Source of the DNA: Chitinophaga tropicalis
Lineage (GTDB): Bacteria > Bacteroidota > Bacteroidia > Chitinophagales > Chitinophagaceae
Direction: 5' to 3'
Assembly (NCBI RefSeq): GCF_009758205.1
Contig: NZ_WRXN01000019.1
Coordinates: 39,171-103,170 of the forward strand
Length of the DNA: 64,000 nucleotides
Positions 26,110 through 35,599 of the stretch are shown in pieces (the first letter of the stretch is position 1; each line of letters begins with the position of its first letter). The translations under genes and the position numbers were made by a program. A model generated the notes under the pieces. The model made no database searches. It worked only from the letters and a program-made list of their open reading frames with translations, and was not told the DNA's origin.

Positions 26110-26760
26110 ATGAAGAAATTAGCATTAAGCCTGATGAGTATCATGGCTTTAGGAACAGTGTCAGCACAACGACCGGAGAAGCTGCAATGGTTCAATGAAC
26201 CTGAAAAATGGGAGGTAAAGAACGATGTCCTTTCTATGCTTGTTACCCCTCAGAGCGATTACTGGAGGATTTCCCACTATGGATTTACGGTAGATGATGC
26301 GCCTTTCTGTTATGGCGTATATGGCGGGGAATTTGAAACAAAAGTGAAGATCACCGGCGATTATAAAGCCAGATTTGACCAGATGGGATTAATGCTTCGT
26401 ATAGATAAAGAGAATTACATCAAGGCAGGTGTTGAGTTTGTAGATGGCAAGTTTAACCTGAGCACTGTAGTCACCCATAAAACGAGTGACTGGAGCATTA
26501 TCACTTTAGATAAAACGCTTCCCTTTGTATGGATAAAAGCGGTCAGAAAACTTGACGCAGTAGAGATATACTATTCTTTTGATGATAAAACATATATCTT
26601 AATGAGAAATGCCTGGCTGCAGGATAATACACCTGTTATGGTTGGCATGATGGCGGCAAGCCCTGACGGGAATGGTTTCAATGCTAAGTTTGAAAACTTC
26701 ACCGTAAAGCATCTGCCTGATCAGCGCCGGCTAAAGTGGTTAAAGGAGAACAAGGAATAG
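26110..26760 (+). CDS. DUF1349 (concanavalin-like) exported protein
   Basis: A 216-residue protein with a signal peptide (LSLMSIMALGTVSAQ). The body follows the DUF1349 pattern: WFNEPEKWEVKNDVLSMLVTPQSDYWRISHYGFTVDDAPFCYGVYGGEFETKVKI, then GLMLRIDKENYIKAGVEF and VMVGMMAASPDGNGF. This family has a concanavalin/jelly-roll fold and relatives annotated as YeaM- or Gbp-like, which may bind carbohydrate. It is convergent with the DUF1080 gene, another jelly-roll protein, and the two are only 3 bases apart at their stops. Confidence 0.85.
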   Translation: MKKLALSLMSIMALGTVSAQRPEKLQWFNEPEKWEVKNDVLSMLVTPQSDYWRISHYGFTVDDAPFCYGVYGGEFETKVKITGDYKARFDQMGLMLRIDKENYIKAGVEFVDGKFNLSTVVTHKTSDWSIITLDKTLPFVWIKAVRKLDAVEIYYSFDDKTYILMRNAWLQDNTPVMVGMMAASPDGNGFNAKFENFTVKHLPDQRRLKWLKENKE

Positions 26761-26763
26761 TGA

Positions 26764-27564
26764 TCATTTCCTGGAGGGCGTGCCCTCCAGGTTCAATATC
26801 CTGATATTCCTAAAATCTACAGGCTGTCCTTCACTCTGCAAAGCAATAAACCCTGCACTCAGCAACTTCCCGTCTTTCTTCTGCTTAGGATCATACCTGT
26901 TCACTACCGGCCCGCCTATCTGTGGTTTAGAATACCTTAATACCGTATCTCCGTTAATAATATGCGTGATCAGTGAATCTCCGAGAACGATCAGTTCTGC
27001 CTGGACCCATTCATCCTTGCCATAGGTTTTAGAGCTGGAATTGATGCAATGCCGGGTATCCAGCTTACCTTCATACACAACGTGCGTTCCGGGAGAGCAC
27101 ATATTGCCGGTTGGTCTTGGCTGCCCATCTCCCAGCCCTGCCAGGAACTGCATCTCAATAGAAATGGGCCAGTCCTGTTCTTTGGGCATGGTACGCGGGT
27201 CCTGGGAGTGGTACATTACTCCGCTGTTGAGTATTGTGTAGGAAGGGGCGTTTTTTTCCCATTCTCCTGTAAAACGGTATTCCAGTTTAAGGTGATAATA
27301 TGAAAAGGGAATCTTATAGTACAGATGCCCGAACTGTTCATTAAAATTGCCATACTGGTCGTAACGGACCTGGATAGTGCTATCCTGTACGCGGAAGGTA
27401 TTTCCGAAGTTATTGCCGGTTTCATGATGATGGATCTTTACGATCCAGTCATTAATGTCCTTACCATTGAATAATGGCGTCCATTCCTGTGCCCGGGCTG
27501 TATGCTGAAAGATAACAGATAGTATCAGTAAGGTCAGTGCCTGTAGAAATTGCTTGTTTGTCAT
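26764..27564 (-). CDS. DUF1080 (3-keto-disaccharide hydrolase family) secreted protein
   Basis: A 266-residue protein with a signal peptide to about residue 25 (FQHTARAQ). Then comes the DUF1080 pattern: WTPLFNGKDINDWIVKIHHHETG, YYHLKLEYRFTGEW, ILNSGVMYHSQDPRT, MEMQF-like and PVDFRNIRILNLEG at the end. Members have a laminin-G-like sandwich; some are 3-keto-glycoside hydrolases. It is divergent from the MOSC gene with a 25-bp hairpin repeat in between. Convergent with the DUF1349 gene. Confidence 0.88.
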   Translation of the reverse strand: MTNKQFLQALTLLILSVIFQHTARAQEWTPLFNGKDINDWIVKIHHHETGNNFGNTFRVQDSTIQVRYDQYGNFNEQFGHLYYKIPFSYYHLKLEYRFTGEWEKNAPSYTILNSGVMYHSQDPRTMPKEQDWPISIEMQFLAGLGDGQPRPTGNMCSPGTHVVYEGKLDTRHCINSSSKTYGKDEWVQAELIVLGDSLITHIINGDTVLRYSKPQIGGPVVNRYDPKQKKDGKLLSAGFIALQSEGQPVDFRNIRILNLEGTPSRK

Positions 27565-27608
27565 AACGGTTAATAAGTGGCCGGCTTAAATATAGTCAGA
27601 AAATATTT

Positions 27609-27680
27609 CTCTTCCCGAAAAAAGGGTTTCGCCGAGGCGAAACCCTTTTTTCGGGAAGAGAGCATTTGGCCTGCGGCCGG
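27609..27680. repeat. Hairpin repeat element, full copy with 25-bp stem
   Basis: A perfect 25-bp inverted repeat, 27609-27633 and 27636-27660, with a 2-nt centre, followed by AGCATTT and the family tail GGCCTGCGGCCGG (27668-27680). The stem sequence differs from copies 1 and 3 while pairing remains complete. It lies between divergent genes 27564 and 27754. Confidence 0.85.
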
Positions 27681-27753
27681 TTAAAAATCTGAACCGGGAT
27701 ACCACAAAAATTACCAGCGTCAAATAAATCAACAAGTTCTGTATCTTAGCTCT

Positions 27754-28554
27754 ATGCTTACCGTTAGTGAATTATACATTTACCCCATCAAATCGTTAGG
27801 GGGTATTGCCTTACCGGCTGCTGCTCTTACAGACCGTGGTTTTGAGTACGACAGAAGGTGGATGCTGGTAGATGAGAATAACCGCTTCCTTTCGCAGCGT
27901 GAAGTACCTGTTATGGCATGCCTGCATGTAAGCCTGCACAGTGAAGGTTTATTGGTGATAAACGTCAGGAAAACAGATTTCTTTTACCGGATACCTTTTC
28001 AGCCGGCATCTACTGAAACTATTATAGTCTCTGTATGGGGAGAATCACATCCTGCACAACTGGTAAGCGCTGAAGCAGACGCCTGGTTCAGTGAGCAACT
28101 GGATATTCCCTGCAGGCTGGTATATATGCCGGACAGCACCCGGCGGCTGGTAGATGAAAATTATGCCGGCAATAAAGAAATCACGAGTTTTTCTGATGGA
28201 TATCCGTTACTGATAATTGGCCAGGCATCTCTTGATGACCTTAACAGCCGTTTATCGTCTCCTTTACCAATGAACCGTTTCAGGCCTAATATAGTCTTTA
28301 CCGGGGGAACACCGTTCCAGGAAGATGATATGAAACAATTCGGTATTGGAGATGTTCAGTTCTTTGGTGTTAAACCCTGCGCACGATGTGTAATTACCAC
28401 TACAGACCAGGAAACCGCAGTAAAAGGGAAAGAGCCTTTGAAAACACTCAGCACTTACCGTAACAGGAATAATAAGATCTATTTTGGCCAGAACCTTCTG
28501 TATCATGGCAGTGGTACTATCAGTGTTGGCGATACCATAACTTTCGGTGAATAG
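27754..28554 (+). CDS. MOSC domain protein (molybdenum cofactor-binding, mARC/YcbX-like)
   Basis: A 266-residue protein with a MOSC N-terminal beta barrel (YIYPIKSLGGIALPAAALTDRGFEYDRRWMLVDENNRFLSQRE) and the MOSC core (about 130-265): RFRPNIVFTGG, FQEDDMKQFGIGDVQFFGVKPCARCVITTTDQ. The cysteine of KPCARC is in the place of the molybdenum-ligating cysteine of mARC and YcbX. These proteins reduce N-hydroxylated compounds with a bare pyranopterin cofactor. The molybdenum gene cluster at 49-59 kb could supply the cofactor. No iron-sulfur domain is fused here. Confidence 0.9.
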   Translation: MLTVSELYIYPIKSLGGIALPAAALTDRGFEYDRRWMLVDENNRFLSQREVPVMACLHVSLHSEGLLVINVRKTDFFYRIPFQPASTETIIVSVWGESHPAQLVSAEADAWFSEQLDIPCRLVYMPDSTRRLVDENYAGNKEITSFSDGYPLLIIGQASLDDLNSRLSSPLPMNRFRPNIVFTGGTPFQEDDMKQFGIGDVQFFGVKPCARCVITTTDQETAVKGKEPLKTLSTYRNRNNKIYFGQNLLYHGSGTISVGDTITFGE

Positions 28555-28670
28555 CATGCTTTAAATGAGCTCTTATGCATGACATGCATAACAAAGCAAA
28601 ATTGACATTTTGAACAAAGCCCCGGGAGATATGCAATGCTACCTTTGTTGCAGATTAAAAACAATTTAAA

Positions 28671-29696
28671 ATGACAACAAAGGAAGATAACTACAATGGA
28701 GCTTTACAACAACCCCTTCAATCCGGATTTTCAGCCACTTCGACTGCAGCTGAAGTGATCAGAGGAATTGATCTGAGAGGCAAGACAGCTATTGTAACCG
28801 GCGGTTATGCCGGCATAGGGCTTGAAACTGTAAAAGTGCTGGTAAACGCCGGTGCGGAAGTATGGGTCCCTGCCAGGAATATGGAAAAGGCAGCTCAGAA
28901 TTTACGCTCTATCCCCAACGTAACTATTGGTACTATGGACCTGATGGACCCGGATTCTATAAATGAGTTTGCGAAAAGTTTCCTGTTGACGGGCAAAGCT
29001 CTTGACCTTCTTATTAATAATGCCGGAATTATGTGGGTGCCCCTTCGCCGCGATGCCAGGAATATTGAATCACAGTTATCTACTAACCACCTGGGGCATT
29101 TCCAGCTTACGGCCCTGCTATGGCCAGCCCTGAAAAAGGCTGATGGCGCAAGAATTATAAATGTATCGTCTTTCGGTCACCAGATGGCTCCTTTCAACTT
29201 TGATGATCCTAATTTTGAGCAACGGGAATATGAAACGTTGCAGGGATACGGACAGTCCAAGACGGCGAATAATCTTTTTACCGTAGAACTGGACCATCGC
29301 AGCAAAGCTTTTGGTGTAAGAGCTTATGCCGTGCATCCCGGTTCTATCCCCGAGACGGACCTGGGACGTGAAGCGCCGGTTGAACTATTTAAGCAAATGG
29401 GAACACATGGTGAAGATGGGAATATACTGCCAGAAGTGGCTCAAAGATTAAAGACCATTTCCCAGGGAGCGGCTACAACGACCTGGTGCGCGGTCAGTCC
29501 GCTACTGAATAATATTGGCGGTGTATATTGTGAGGATGGTGATATAGCGGAGCCGGACCTGGGCAATATAGAACACAGGTATGATGATCCTTCAACGTTG
29601 CGTGGCGTCAGGCCTTATTCACTGGATGTGGAAAACGCCAGGCGGTTGTGGGTGTTAAGTGAGCAAATGACAGGTATTAAGTTTCCGGTTAACTGA
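28671..29696 (+). CDS. Short-chain dehydrogenase/reductase
   Basis: A 341-residue SDR with TGGYAGIGLETVKVLVNAGAEVWVPARN (Rossmann glycine motif near residue 41), NNAG at about 118, and YGQSKTANN, in which Tyr and Lys form the catalytic YxxxK pair near residue 193. It has about 30 extra N-terminal residues and a longer C-terminal tail, as in oxidoreductases related to retinol dehydrogenase or WW-domain oxidoreductase. A -7-like TACCTTTG lies at 28640-28647. The next gene on the same strand is an AraC regulator after a terminator, so they may be functionally linked. Confidence 0.88.
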   Translation: MTTKEDNYNGALQQPLQSGFSATSTAAEVIRGIDLRGKTAIVTGGYAGIGLETVKVLVNAGAEVWVPARNMEKAAQNLRSIPNVTIGTMDLMDPDSINEFAKSFLLTGKALDLLINNAGIMWVPLRRDARNIESQLSTNHLGHFQLTALLWPALKKADGARIINVSSFGHQMAPFNFDDPNFEQREYETLQGYGQSKTANNLFTVELDHRSKAFGVRAYAVHPGSIPETDLGREAPVELFKQMGTHGEDGNILPEVAQRLKTISQGAATTTWCAVSPLLNNIGGVYCEDGDIAEPDLGNIEHRYDDPSTLRGVRPYSLDVENARRLWVLSEQMTGIKFPVN

Positions 29697-29722
29697 CACT
29701 GTATTATTTTAATTTTGCGTAG

Positions 29723-29750
29723 TAAAGCCGGAATAGCACTTCCGGCTTTA
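29723..29750 (+). terminator. Terminator after the SDR gene
   Basis: Perfect 11-bp stem TAAAGCCGGAA (29723-29733) and TTCCGGCTTTA (29740-29750), 6-nt loop, followed by T-rich sequence. Confidence 0.75.
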
Positions 29751-29769
29751 TTCCTTATATTGAAAAGGC

Positions 29770-30576
29770 ATGAATTTCCAGACTAAATATATTACACCTG
29801 ATATAAAACTATCCTGCTACGAGGATAGCTTGTTCAAAACAGAAGTCGTATTTGAACATCACATGCTGGTATGGTTCATTTCCGGTGAAACAAAAATTAT
29901 CCAGGCGGGTACAAGTTATTTATTCGGGCCTGGCGACATTTTTTTAATTCCAAGAAATCAGCTGGCTACAGTTATCAACTATCCGAAAGATGGACTGCCG
30001 CATAAAACGGTAGCCATGCATCTGTCTGTGGAGCGGCTTAAAGAACTCTATGGCGGGCTTAGCCTTAAGCCCAAAGGCACTCCGCCACAGAAGATATGTT
30101 GTTTTGGCCATCATCCTCTTTTGCAAAGCTGCATGGCATCTCTCATTCCTTATTTTGACATGCAAGACAACTTTCCCGAAAACATAGCCTCATTGAAGAT
30201 CAATGAGGCAATCAGTATTCTGAGGATCATTGATCCGGCTATTGATGATATATTGTCACATTTCGATGATCCGGGTAAAATTGACCTGGTTGATTTTATG
30301 GAAAAGAACTTCATGTTCAATATGCCACTTGAGAAGTTCGCTTATCTTACAGGCCGGAGCCTTTCTACTTTTAACAGGGATTTCCGGAAGAAATTTAATG
30401 CACTGCCCCGTCATTGGCTTACAGAAAAAAGACTTGAGCTGGCTCATTATCAGATAACGCAGTATAAGAAAAAGCCTGCTGAAGTTTATCTTGAAACAGG
30501 TTTTGAAGATCTGTCACACTTTTCGTTCAGCTTTAAAAAACATTTTGGGTATGCCCCTACAAACCTCTCAAAATAA
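29770..30576 (+). CDS. AraC-family transcriptional regulator
   Basis: A 268-residue protein with an N-terminal sensor and C-terminal AraC DNA-binding domain (about 165-268). The second HTH is VYLETGFEDLSHFSFSFKKHFGYAPTNLSK; the first is LEKFAYLTGRSLSTFNRDFRKKFNALPRHWL. It shares the FxxxTGRSLSTFNRDF variant seen in many Bacteroidota regulators. The target is not evident; it lies just downstream of the SDR gene. Its stop is followed by a small GAACGCGTTC palindrome. Confidence 0.9.
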   Translation: MNFQTKYITPDIKLSCYEDSLFKTEVVFEHHMLVWFISGETKIIQAGTSYLFGPGDIFLIPRNQLATVINYPKDGLPHKTVAMHLSVERLKELYGGLSLKPKGTPPQKICCFGHHPLLQSCMASLIPYFDMQDNFPENIASLKINEAISILRIIDPAIDDILSHFDDPGKIDLVDFMEKNFMFNMPLEKFAYLTGRSLSTFNRDFRKKFNALPRHWLTEKRLELAHYQITQYKKKPAEVYLETGFEDLSHFSFSFKKHFGYAPTNLSK

Positions 30577-30613
30577 GAACGCGTTCTAAGTTTAAACCAT
30601 GCCAATTCTCCTT

Positions 30614-31672
30614 CTATTTAAGACTGTTATTAAAAAAAACAGCCAGCTTATCAAAAGGGATAATGTTCAACTGATCGTATAGATCAACGTGACTGGCATT
30701 GGGAATAATCATTAATTCTTTAGGCTCTGCGGCTGCTTTGTACGCATCTTCACTGAAATAGCGCGAGTGTGCATTTTCACCAGCAATAAAAAGGACCGGG
30801 CGAGGGGCGATCTCCTTAATATAAGTCAGCAGAGGCATATTCATAAATGAAAGTGCGTTTGTTGCTGTCCAGGCAGCATTTGAATTGATGGAACGGGGAT
30901 GAAAACCACGCGGGGTTTTATAATAATTAAAATAATCAACTACGAATTGTGGTTCGTTTCCCTTCAATTTTTCAGGTAAATTGTTTGCAGATGGAGCCGG
31001 ACTACCATTCTTTGCATCTTCCCAACGCTGCTGGCTCATTTGCTCCAGCATTTTTGTGCGTTCTTCTGTAGTCAGTTTATCAAAATAACCTTTAGCCATT
31101 ACGCGCGACATATCATACATGCTGGTCGTAGCTACTGCTTTGATGCGTTTGTCTACAGCCGTTGCGTTCAGCGCCATGCCGGCCCAGCCACATATTCCAA
31201 TAACGCCGATACGGTTTCTGTCTACGAAATCCTGCAGGCCAAGGTAGTCTATAGCCGCGCTGAAATCTTCCGTATTGATGTCTGGGGAGGCTACATTACG
31301 TGGTTCGCCTCCGCTTTCGCCAGTATACGACGGGTCAAAGGCAAGAGCAGCGAAGCCACGTTCGGCCATATTCTGAGCATACAATCCAGAAGATTGTTCT
31401 TTCACGGCGCCGAACGGCCCACTAATAGCGAGTGCTGCCATCTGTTTGCCGGTATGGTTTTTAGGAAGGTACAAGTCGGCAGTCAGTACTATTCCGTACC
31501 GGTTTTTAAAGTTCACTTTCTTTCTTGTCACCTTATCACTTAAATTAAAAGTGTATTGTGTTGTTTGCTGTTTATTCTCCATTGATTTTGCTTTTATTTG
31601 CCTGGATGTTTGTGCGGATAGCTGGCATGTGACGGCCAGCGAAATGATCGCTATAAATAATAACTTTTTCAT
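30614..31672 (-). CDS. Exported alpha/beta hydrolase of the dienelactone/DUF1100-like type
   Basis: A 352-residue protein with a signal peptide (IISLAVTCQLSAQ). The fold shows GIVLTADLYLPKNHTGKQMAALAISGPFGAVKEQSSGLYAQNMAERGFAALAFDPSYTGESGGEPR, then GVIGICGWAGMALNATAVDKRIKAVAT with the nucleophile elbow GICGWAG carrying Cys rather than Ser, and NASHVDLYDQ with the C-terminal His. A cysteine nucleophile is typical of dienelactone-hydrolase-like enzymes. The gene starts 2 bases after the acetyltransferase gene, so they are in one operon under the AraC gene upstream. Confidence 0.82.
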   Translation of the reverse strand: MKKLLFIAIISLAVTCQLSAQTSRQIKAKSMENKQQTTQYTFNLSDKVTRKKVNFKNRYGIVLTADLYLPKNHTGKQMAALAISGPFGAVKEQSSGLYAQNMAERGFAALAFDPSYTGESGGEPRNVASPDINTEDFSAAIDYLGLQDFVDRNRIGVIGICGWAGMALNATAVDKRIKAVATTSMYDMSRVMAKGYFDKLTTEERTKMLEQMSQQRWEDAKNGSPAPSANNLPEKLKGNEPQFVVDYFNYYKTPRGFHPRSINSNAAWTATNALSFMNMPLLTYIKEIAPRPVLFIAGENAHSRYFSEDAYKAAAEPKELMIIPNASHVDLYDQLNIIPFDKLAVFFNNSLK

Positions 31673-31674
31673 AT

Positions 31675-32232
31675 TCAGGAAATCTGTTTAATTACTTTAG
31701 CCGGGATACCAGCCACTACGGTATTATCGGGCACATCTTTACTAACCACGGCACCGGCCGCAATAACAGCGTTCTCACCTACAGTTACACCAGGTAAAAT
31801 AGTAGCACCGGCGCCGATCCAGGCGTTCCGTTTAATTAAAATGGGCTGACATAACATGCCACGGCGATTTACGGGATCGAGTGGATGGTTTTCGGTGATA
31901 AGGTTAACTTTTGGCCCGATCAGCACATGATCTTCAAGGGTAATGCCACCCATATCCAGGAATGAGCAGGCGTGATTAATAAATACATGTTTGCCGATAG
32001 TAATGAAACGGCCAAAATTGGTGTAGAAAGGGGCGAATACTGTTGTAGTCTCATCCAATGGTGATCCGATGATCCCGCTCAGCCTCTGACGCATCTCATT
32101 TGTATCTGTAGCTGCGTTCAATGCCGGAGAAAGTGCCAGAGTCCGGGTTACAATTTCATCGACCCTGTGAAATTCCGGATCGTGGAGCTGTACAAGCTGG
32201 CCTGTTTTTAATCTTTCGAAGATGTCTTTCAT
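31675..32232 (-). CDS. Hexapeptide-repeat O-acetyltransferase
   Basis: A 185-residue protein started at MKDIFERLK; the longer frame adds five residues. The left-handed beta helix is clear: FITIGKHVFINHACSFLDMGGITLEDHVLIGPKVNLITENHPLDP, ILIKRNAWIGAGATILPGVTVGENAVIAAGAVVSKDVPDNTVVAGIPAKVIKQ. The His of ENHPLDP is the catalytic histidine of the maltose/galactoside acetyltransferase group. Substrate is probably a sugar or small alcohol. It lies between the AraC gene (48 bases upstream) and an exported hydrolase that starts 2 bases downstream. Confidence 0.9.
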   Translation of the reverse strand: MKDIFERLKTGQLVQLHDPEFHRVDEIVTRTLALSPALNAATDTNEMRQRLSGIIGSPLDETTTVFAPFYTNFGRFITIGKHVFINHACSFLDMGGITLEDHVLIGPKVNLITENHPLDPVNRRGMLCQPILIKRNAWIGAGATILPGVTVGENAVIAAGAVVSKDVPDNTVVAGIPAKVIKQIS

Positions 32233-32295
32233 ACAGCAAAGGTCCATGAAAATGAACTTTGCAGCTAAAGGAATTCAAATTAATCCTTAAGAATT

Positions 32296-33174
32296 TCAAA
32301 TCACTGCTTCTCTGAACGCTGAAGGATTGCTTCCTGTGAGCTTTTTGAAGAAGTTATTAAAGTATGTAGGATATTCAAAGCCCAGCGCATAGGCAATCTC
32401 TGCAACATTCCAATCAGTATGCTGTAAGAGCGCTTTTGCTTCCCGGGCAATACGCTCGCTGATATGTGTAGTTGTAGATTTGCCGGTGGTTTCCTTAACG
32501 GCTTTATTCAGGTAGTTTACGTGGATTGCCAGCGCTTTAGCATAATCGTTAGCGGACTTCAGCGTTAATGGCCGGTCAGGCGTCTCTACCGGAAACTGAC
32601 GTTCCAACAGTTCGAGGAAAACGGAAGTGATCCGGGACAACGCATTTTTCTGTTTGTCCATCTGCTCAGAAGGCTGCAATTTCAGCGCCTCATGTATAAT
32701 CAGGTTGATGTAATTACGGATCAAATCGTCTTTGTATTGATAGTCAGTCTGCTGCTCTTCCATCATTTTCCGGAAGATACCGTTCAGAAACAGGCGCTGC
32801 GGTTCGGTAATCTTTAATAAAGGCGTGCCGCCAATCTTAAACAAAGGCGATTGCTGTAGGCTCTCCGAGCGGTTGGAATGCTTCACAAAGTCTTCAGAAA
32901 ACAGGCAGGTATATCCAACATAGGTAGTAGACAACGTTTCCCAGGAGTAGGGTACATGGGGGTTACCGAAGAACAAAACTGTTCCCTCCTGCTCGAAACT
33001 ACGATCAGCATAATGGATAACGCTTCTGCCGGAAGTCAGGCAGATCTTATAAAAGTCTTTCCTGCTGTAGGTTTTAGTGGCATTGCTGTCACTTTCAATT
33101 TGCCAAACGTTAAAGCCTTTCAGTTTCAACTCATTATTAAACTCGGATACGGATCTTTCAATTTTAGCAGCCAT
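32296..33174 (-). CDS. AraC-family transcriptional regulator
   Basis: A 292-residue AraC protein: cupin-type N-terminal domain (about 30-130), linker, then HTH (about 195-290) that ends EIAYALGFEYPTYFNNFFKKLTGSNPSAFRE. It is a close paralogue of the 48345-49223 protein; both share STxxHIxERIxxEAxxLLxxTDWxVAEIxYxLGF. It heads a three-gene minus-strand unit with the acetyltransferase and the exported hydrolase and is divergent from the UvrA-like gene. Confidence 0.92.
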   Translation of the reverse strand: MAAKIERSVSEFNNELKLKGFNVWQIESDSNATKTYSRKDFYKICLTSGRSVIHYADRSFEQEGTVLFFGNPHVPYSWETLSTTYVGYTCLFSEDFVKHSNRSESLQQSPLFKIGGTPLLKITEPQRLFLNGIFRKMMEEQQTDYQYKDDLIRNYINLIIHEALKLQPSEQMDKQKNALSRITSVFLELLERQFPVETPDRPLTLKSANDYAKALAIHVNYLNKAVKETTGKSTTTHISERIAREAKALLQHTDWNVAEIAYALGFEYPTYFNNFFKKLTGSNPSAFREAVI

Positions 33175-33343
33175 AGTACAAAGTTAAGAAATTCAATACA
33201 GATCCCGGACAGGACTTCTTTACGCAAGCGAGGGAAAGTACCCTCAATTTGTCCTGATGTTTTTCAAATGAAGGGGAATGAAAGAAATTTCTATCTTTGA
33301 AACAACCACTGTAGCAACAACCGGAAACCTATTCAATAAGCTT

Positions 33344-35596
33344 ATGACCCAGGAATACATCGAGATCCGCGGTGCGCGGGAGAATAATTTAAAAAATGTT
33401 GATGTTCGTCTTCCCAAAAGGAAGATCAACATATTTACGGGAGTATCAGGCTCAGGAAAATCATCCATTGTGTTTGATACGATTGCTACCGAAGCACAAA
33501 GGCAGTTATATGAGAACTTCAGTATGTTTATCCGCAATCTTCTGCCCCGCTATCCTCAGCCCAATGTGGATGTTATTGATAAACTAAGCATGGCTATTGT
33601 TGTTGATCAGAAACGATTGGGGGGCGGTTCTCATTCAACCATGGGTACTATTACAGACATCTCCCCTGTGCTCCGCCTGCTTTTCTCCAGGATAGGAAAA
33701 CCATTTGCAGGATACTCAAATGTTTTTTCTTTCAATGACCCGCAAGGGATGTGCCCGGAATGTAACGGCCTGGGACAGAAGCTGGGATTTGACGGAACAA
33801 AGTTTTATGATCCTGATAAGTCATTAAGGGAAGGGGCGTTACAGGTACCGGGCTTTGCAAGCTGGGAAAAAGATATGTATGCCAATACAGGTTATTTTGA
33901 TGTAGATAAGAAGCTGAGTGATTATACAGAGGAAGAGATGGACCTGTTATTATACAGTCCTCCCAGGAAGTTTAAGCTGCGTATGGGGGAAGGCACGATG
34001 AATGCCACCTACATGGGTATTATTGAAAAATTCAATCGTTCATATATAAAGAGGGACCTAAAGACACTTTCTGAACGTACACAAAAGATGGTGGCCCCTT
34101 ATATGCAGTATGGGCCTTGTCCGCTATGTAAGGGCGCGCGGTTGAATCAGCAGACATTAAGCTGCAAAATAAACGGGCAGAACATTGCATCGTTGTCGGC
34201 AATGGAAGTAGGTGAGCTCATTCCCTTTTTACGGGAGATAGATGACCCGATCGCTCAACCGATGATAGAAACGCTTACAGAGCGGTTACAGCACCTGGTG
34301 GATATGGGACTGGAATACCTGAACCTCAACAGGCCGACAGATACCCTTTCCGGTGGTGAATCCCAGCGTGTGAAGATGGTAAAACATCTGGGCAGCAGCC
34401 TGATAGACGTACTTTATATCTTTGACGAACCGAGTGTAGGATTACATCCCAGGGATGTTTACAGGCTTAATTCGCTGCTCACTAAGCTAAGAGATAAAGG
34501 TAATACAGTAATAGTAGTAGAGCATGATCCTGATGTGATCAGGATTGCCGACCATATAGTGGATGTAGGGCCTATGGCGGGCTCAAAGGGTGGTAATATC
34601 ATGTATGAAGGAAGTCTTGCCGGGCTGCTGAAGTCTGATACGCTGACGGGTAAGTATATGAACCATGCTTTTGCGTTAAAAGAACAATACAGGAAAGCAA
34701 CCGGGCATCTTCCTGTTACTCATGCAAAGATCAACAACCTGCGGGATGTATCTGTTAACATTCCTACCGGTATTATGACAGTAGTTACCGGCGTAGCCGG
34801 CTCGGGTAAGAGCTCTCTGATACATCATGCTTTCCTGACCCGCTACCCGGAGGCTGTTTTGGTTGACCAGTCGCCCGTAGGGACATCCAGCAGGTCTAAT
34901 CCGGCTACTTATACCGGTATAATGGACCTGTTAAGAAAAGCTTTTGCCAACGCCAACAATGTGAACGCGTCGCTCTTCTCTTTCAATTCAAAAGGAGCTT
35001 GTGAAAACTGCCAGGGGTCTGGTGTTATTTATACAGACCTGGCTTTCCTGGAGGGAGTGAAAACACCTTGTGAAATATGCCAGGGTAAAAGGTATAAGGA
35101 TGAGGTACTTACTTATAAACTGGATGGTAAAAATATTTCTGAGGTACTGGAAATGACCATTAAAGAAGCCAGTGAGTTCTTTACCGCAAAAGATATCTCA
35201 AAGAAGCTGCAGACATTGATGGAGGTAGGGCTGGAATACCTGACGCTGGGACAACCGTTAAGCACTCTTTCCGGCGGGGAATGCCAGCGTATCAAGTTAG
35301 CGAGTGAGTTGCATAAAAAGGGCAGTATTTATGTGATGGATGAACCTACTACGGGATTACATATGTCTGATACCGGCAGGCTGATCTCCCTGATGGACCG
35401 GCTGGTAGATGGCGGGAATACAGTGATTGTAATAGAACACAACCTGGATGTCATAAAAAGTGCGGATTGGATCATTGATATGGGGCCGGAAGGAGGCCAT
35501 AAAGGCGGGCAGGTGATCTTTGAGGGTACACCGAAAGACCTGGTTGCGGTAAAAGACTCACATACAGGCCATTATTTAAAACAGGCCTTAAGCTGA
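33344..35596 (+). CDS. UvrA-like ABC ATPase (excinuclease A paralogue)
   Basis: About 750 residues, much shorter than UvrA (about 940). Start at MTQEYIEIRGARENN, because a -7-like TATCTTTG box at 33292-33299 lies inside the longer frame and the longer N terminus is not UvrA-like. Two ABC ATPase halves: Walker A GVSGSGKSS (near residue 35) and GVAGSGKSS, signature TLSGGESQRV and TLSGGECQRI, Walker B IFDEPSVGLHP and VMDEPTTGLH. Zinc-finger-like cysteines are in CPECNGLG, CPLCKGARL, CENCQGSG and CEICQGKR. The UvrB-binding domain seems absent, as in UvrA2-type or drug-resistance proteins. Cytoplasmic. Confidence 0.9.
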   Translation: MTQEYIEIRGARENNLKNVDVRLPKRKINIFTGVSGSGKSSIVFDTIATEAQRQLYENFSMFIRNLLPRYPQPNVDVIDKLSMAIVVDQKRLGGGSHSTMGTITDISPVLRLLFSRIGKPFAGYSNVFSFNDPQGMCPECNGLGQKLGFDGTKFYDPDKSLREGALQVPGFASWEKDMYANTGYFDVDKKLSDYTEEEMDLLLYSPPRKFKLRMGEGTMNATYMGIIEKFNRSYIKRDLKTLSERTQKMVAPYMQYGPCPLCKGARLNQQTLSCKINGQNIASLSAMEVGELIPFLREIDDPIAQPMIETLTERLQHLVDMGLEYLNLNRPTDTLSGGESQRVKMVKHLGSSLIDVLYIFDEPSVGLHPRDVYRLNSLLTKLRDKGNTVIVVEHDPDVIRIADHIVDVGPMAGSKGGNIMYEGSLAGLLKSDTLTGKYMNHAFALKEQYRKATGHLPVTHAKINNLRDVSVNIPTGIMTVVTGVAGSGKSSLIHHAFLTRYPEAVLVDQSPVGTSSRSNPATYTGIMDLLRKAFANANNVNASLFSFNSKGACENCQGSGVIYTDLAFLEGVKTPCEICQGKRYKDEVLTYKLDGKNISEVLEMTIKEASEFFTAKDISKKLQTLMEVGLEYLTLGQPLSTLSGGECQRIKLASELHKKGSIYVMDEPTTGLHMSDTGRLISLMDRLVDGGNTVIVIEHNLDVIKSADWIIDMGPEGGHKGGQVIFEGTPKDLVAVKDSHTGHYLKQALS

Positions 35597-35599
35597 TAA

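Noticed and set aside
33278..33343. Longer N terminus of the UvrA-like protein
   Set aside because: The extension contains a promoter-like TATCTTTG box and no UvrA similarity; MTQEYIEIRGARENN fits the family start.
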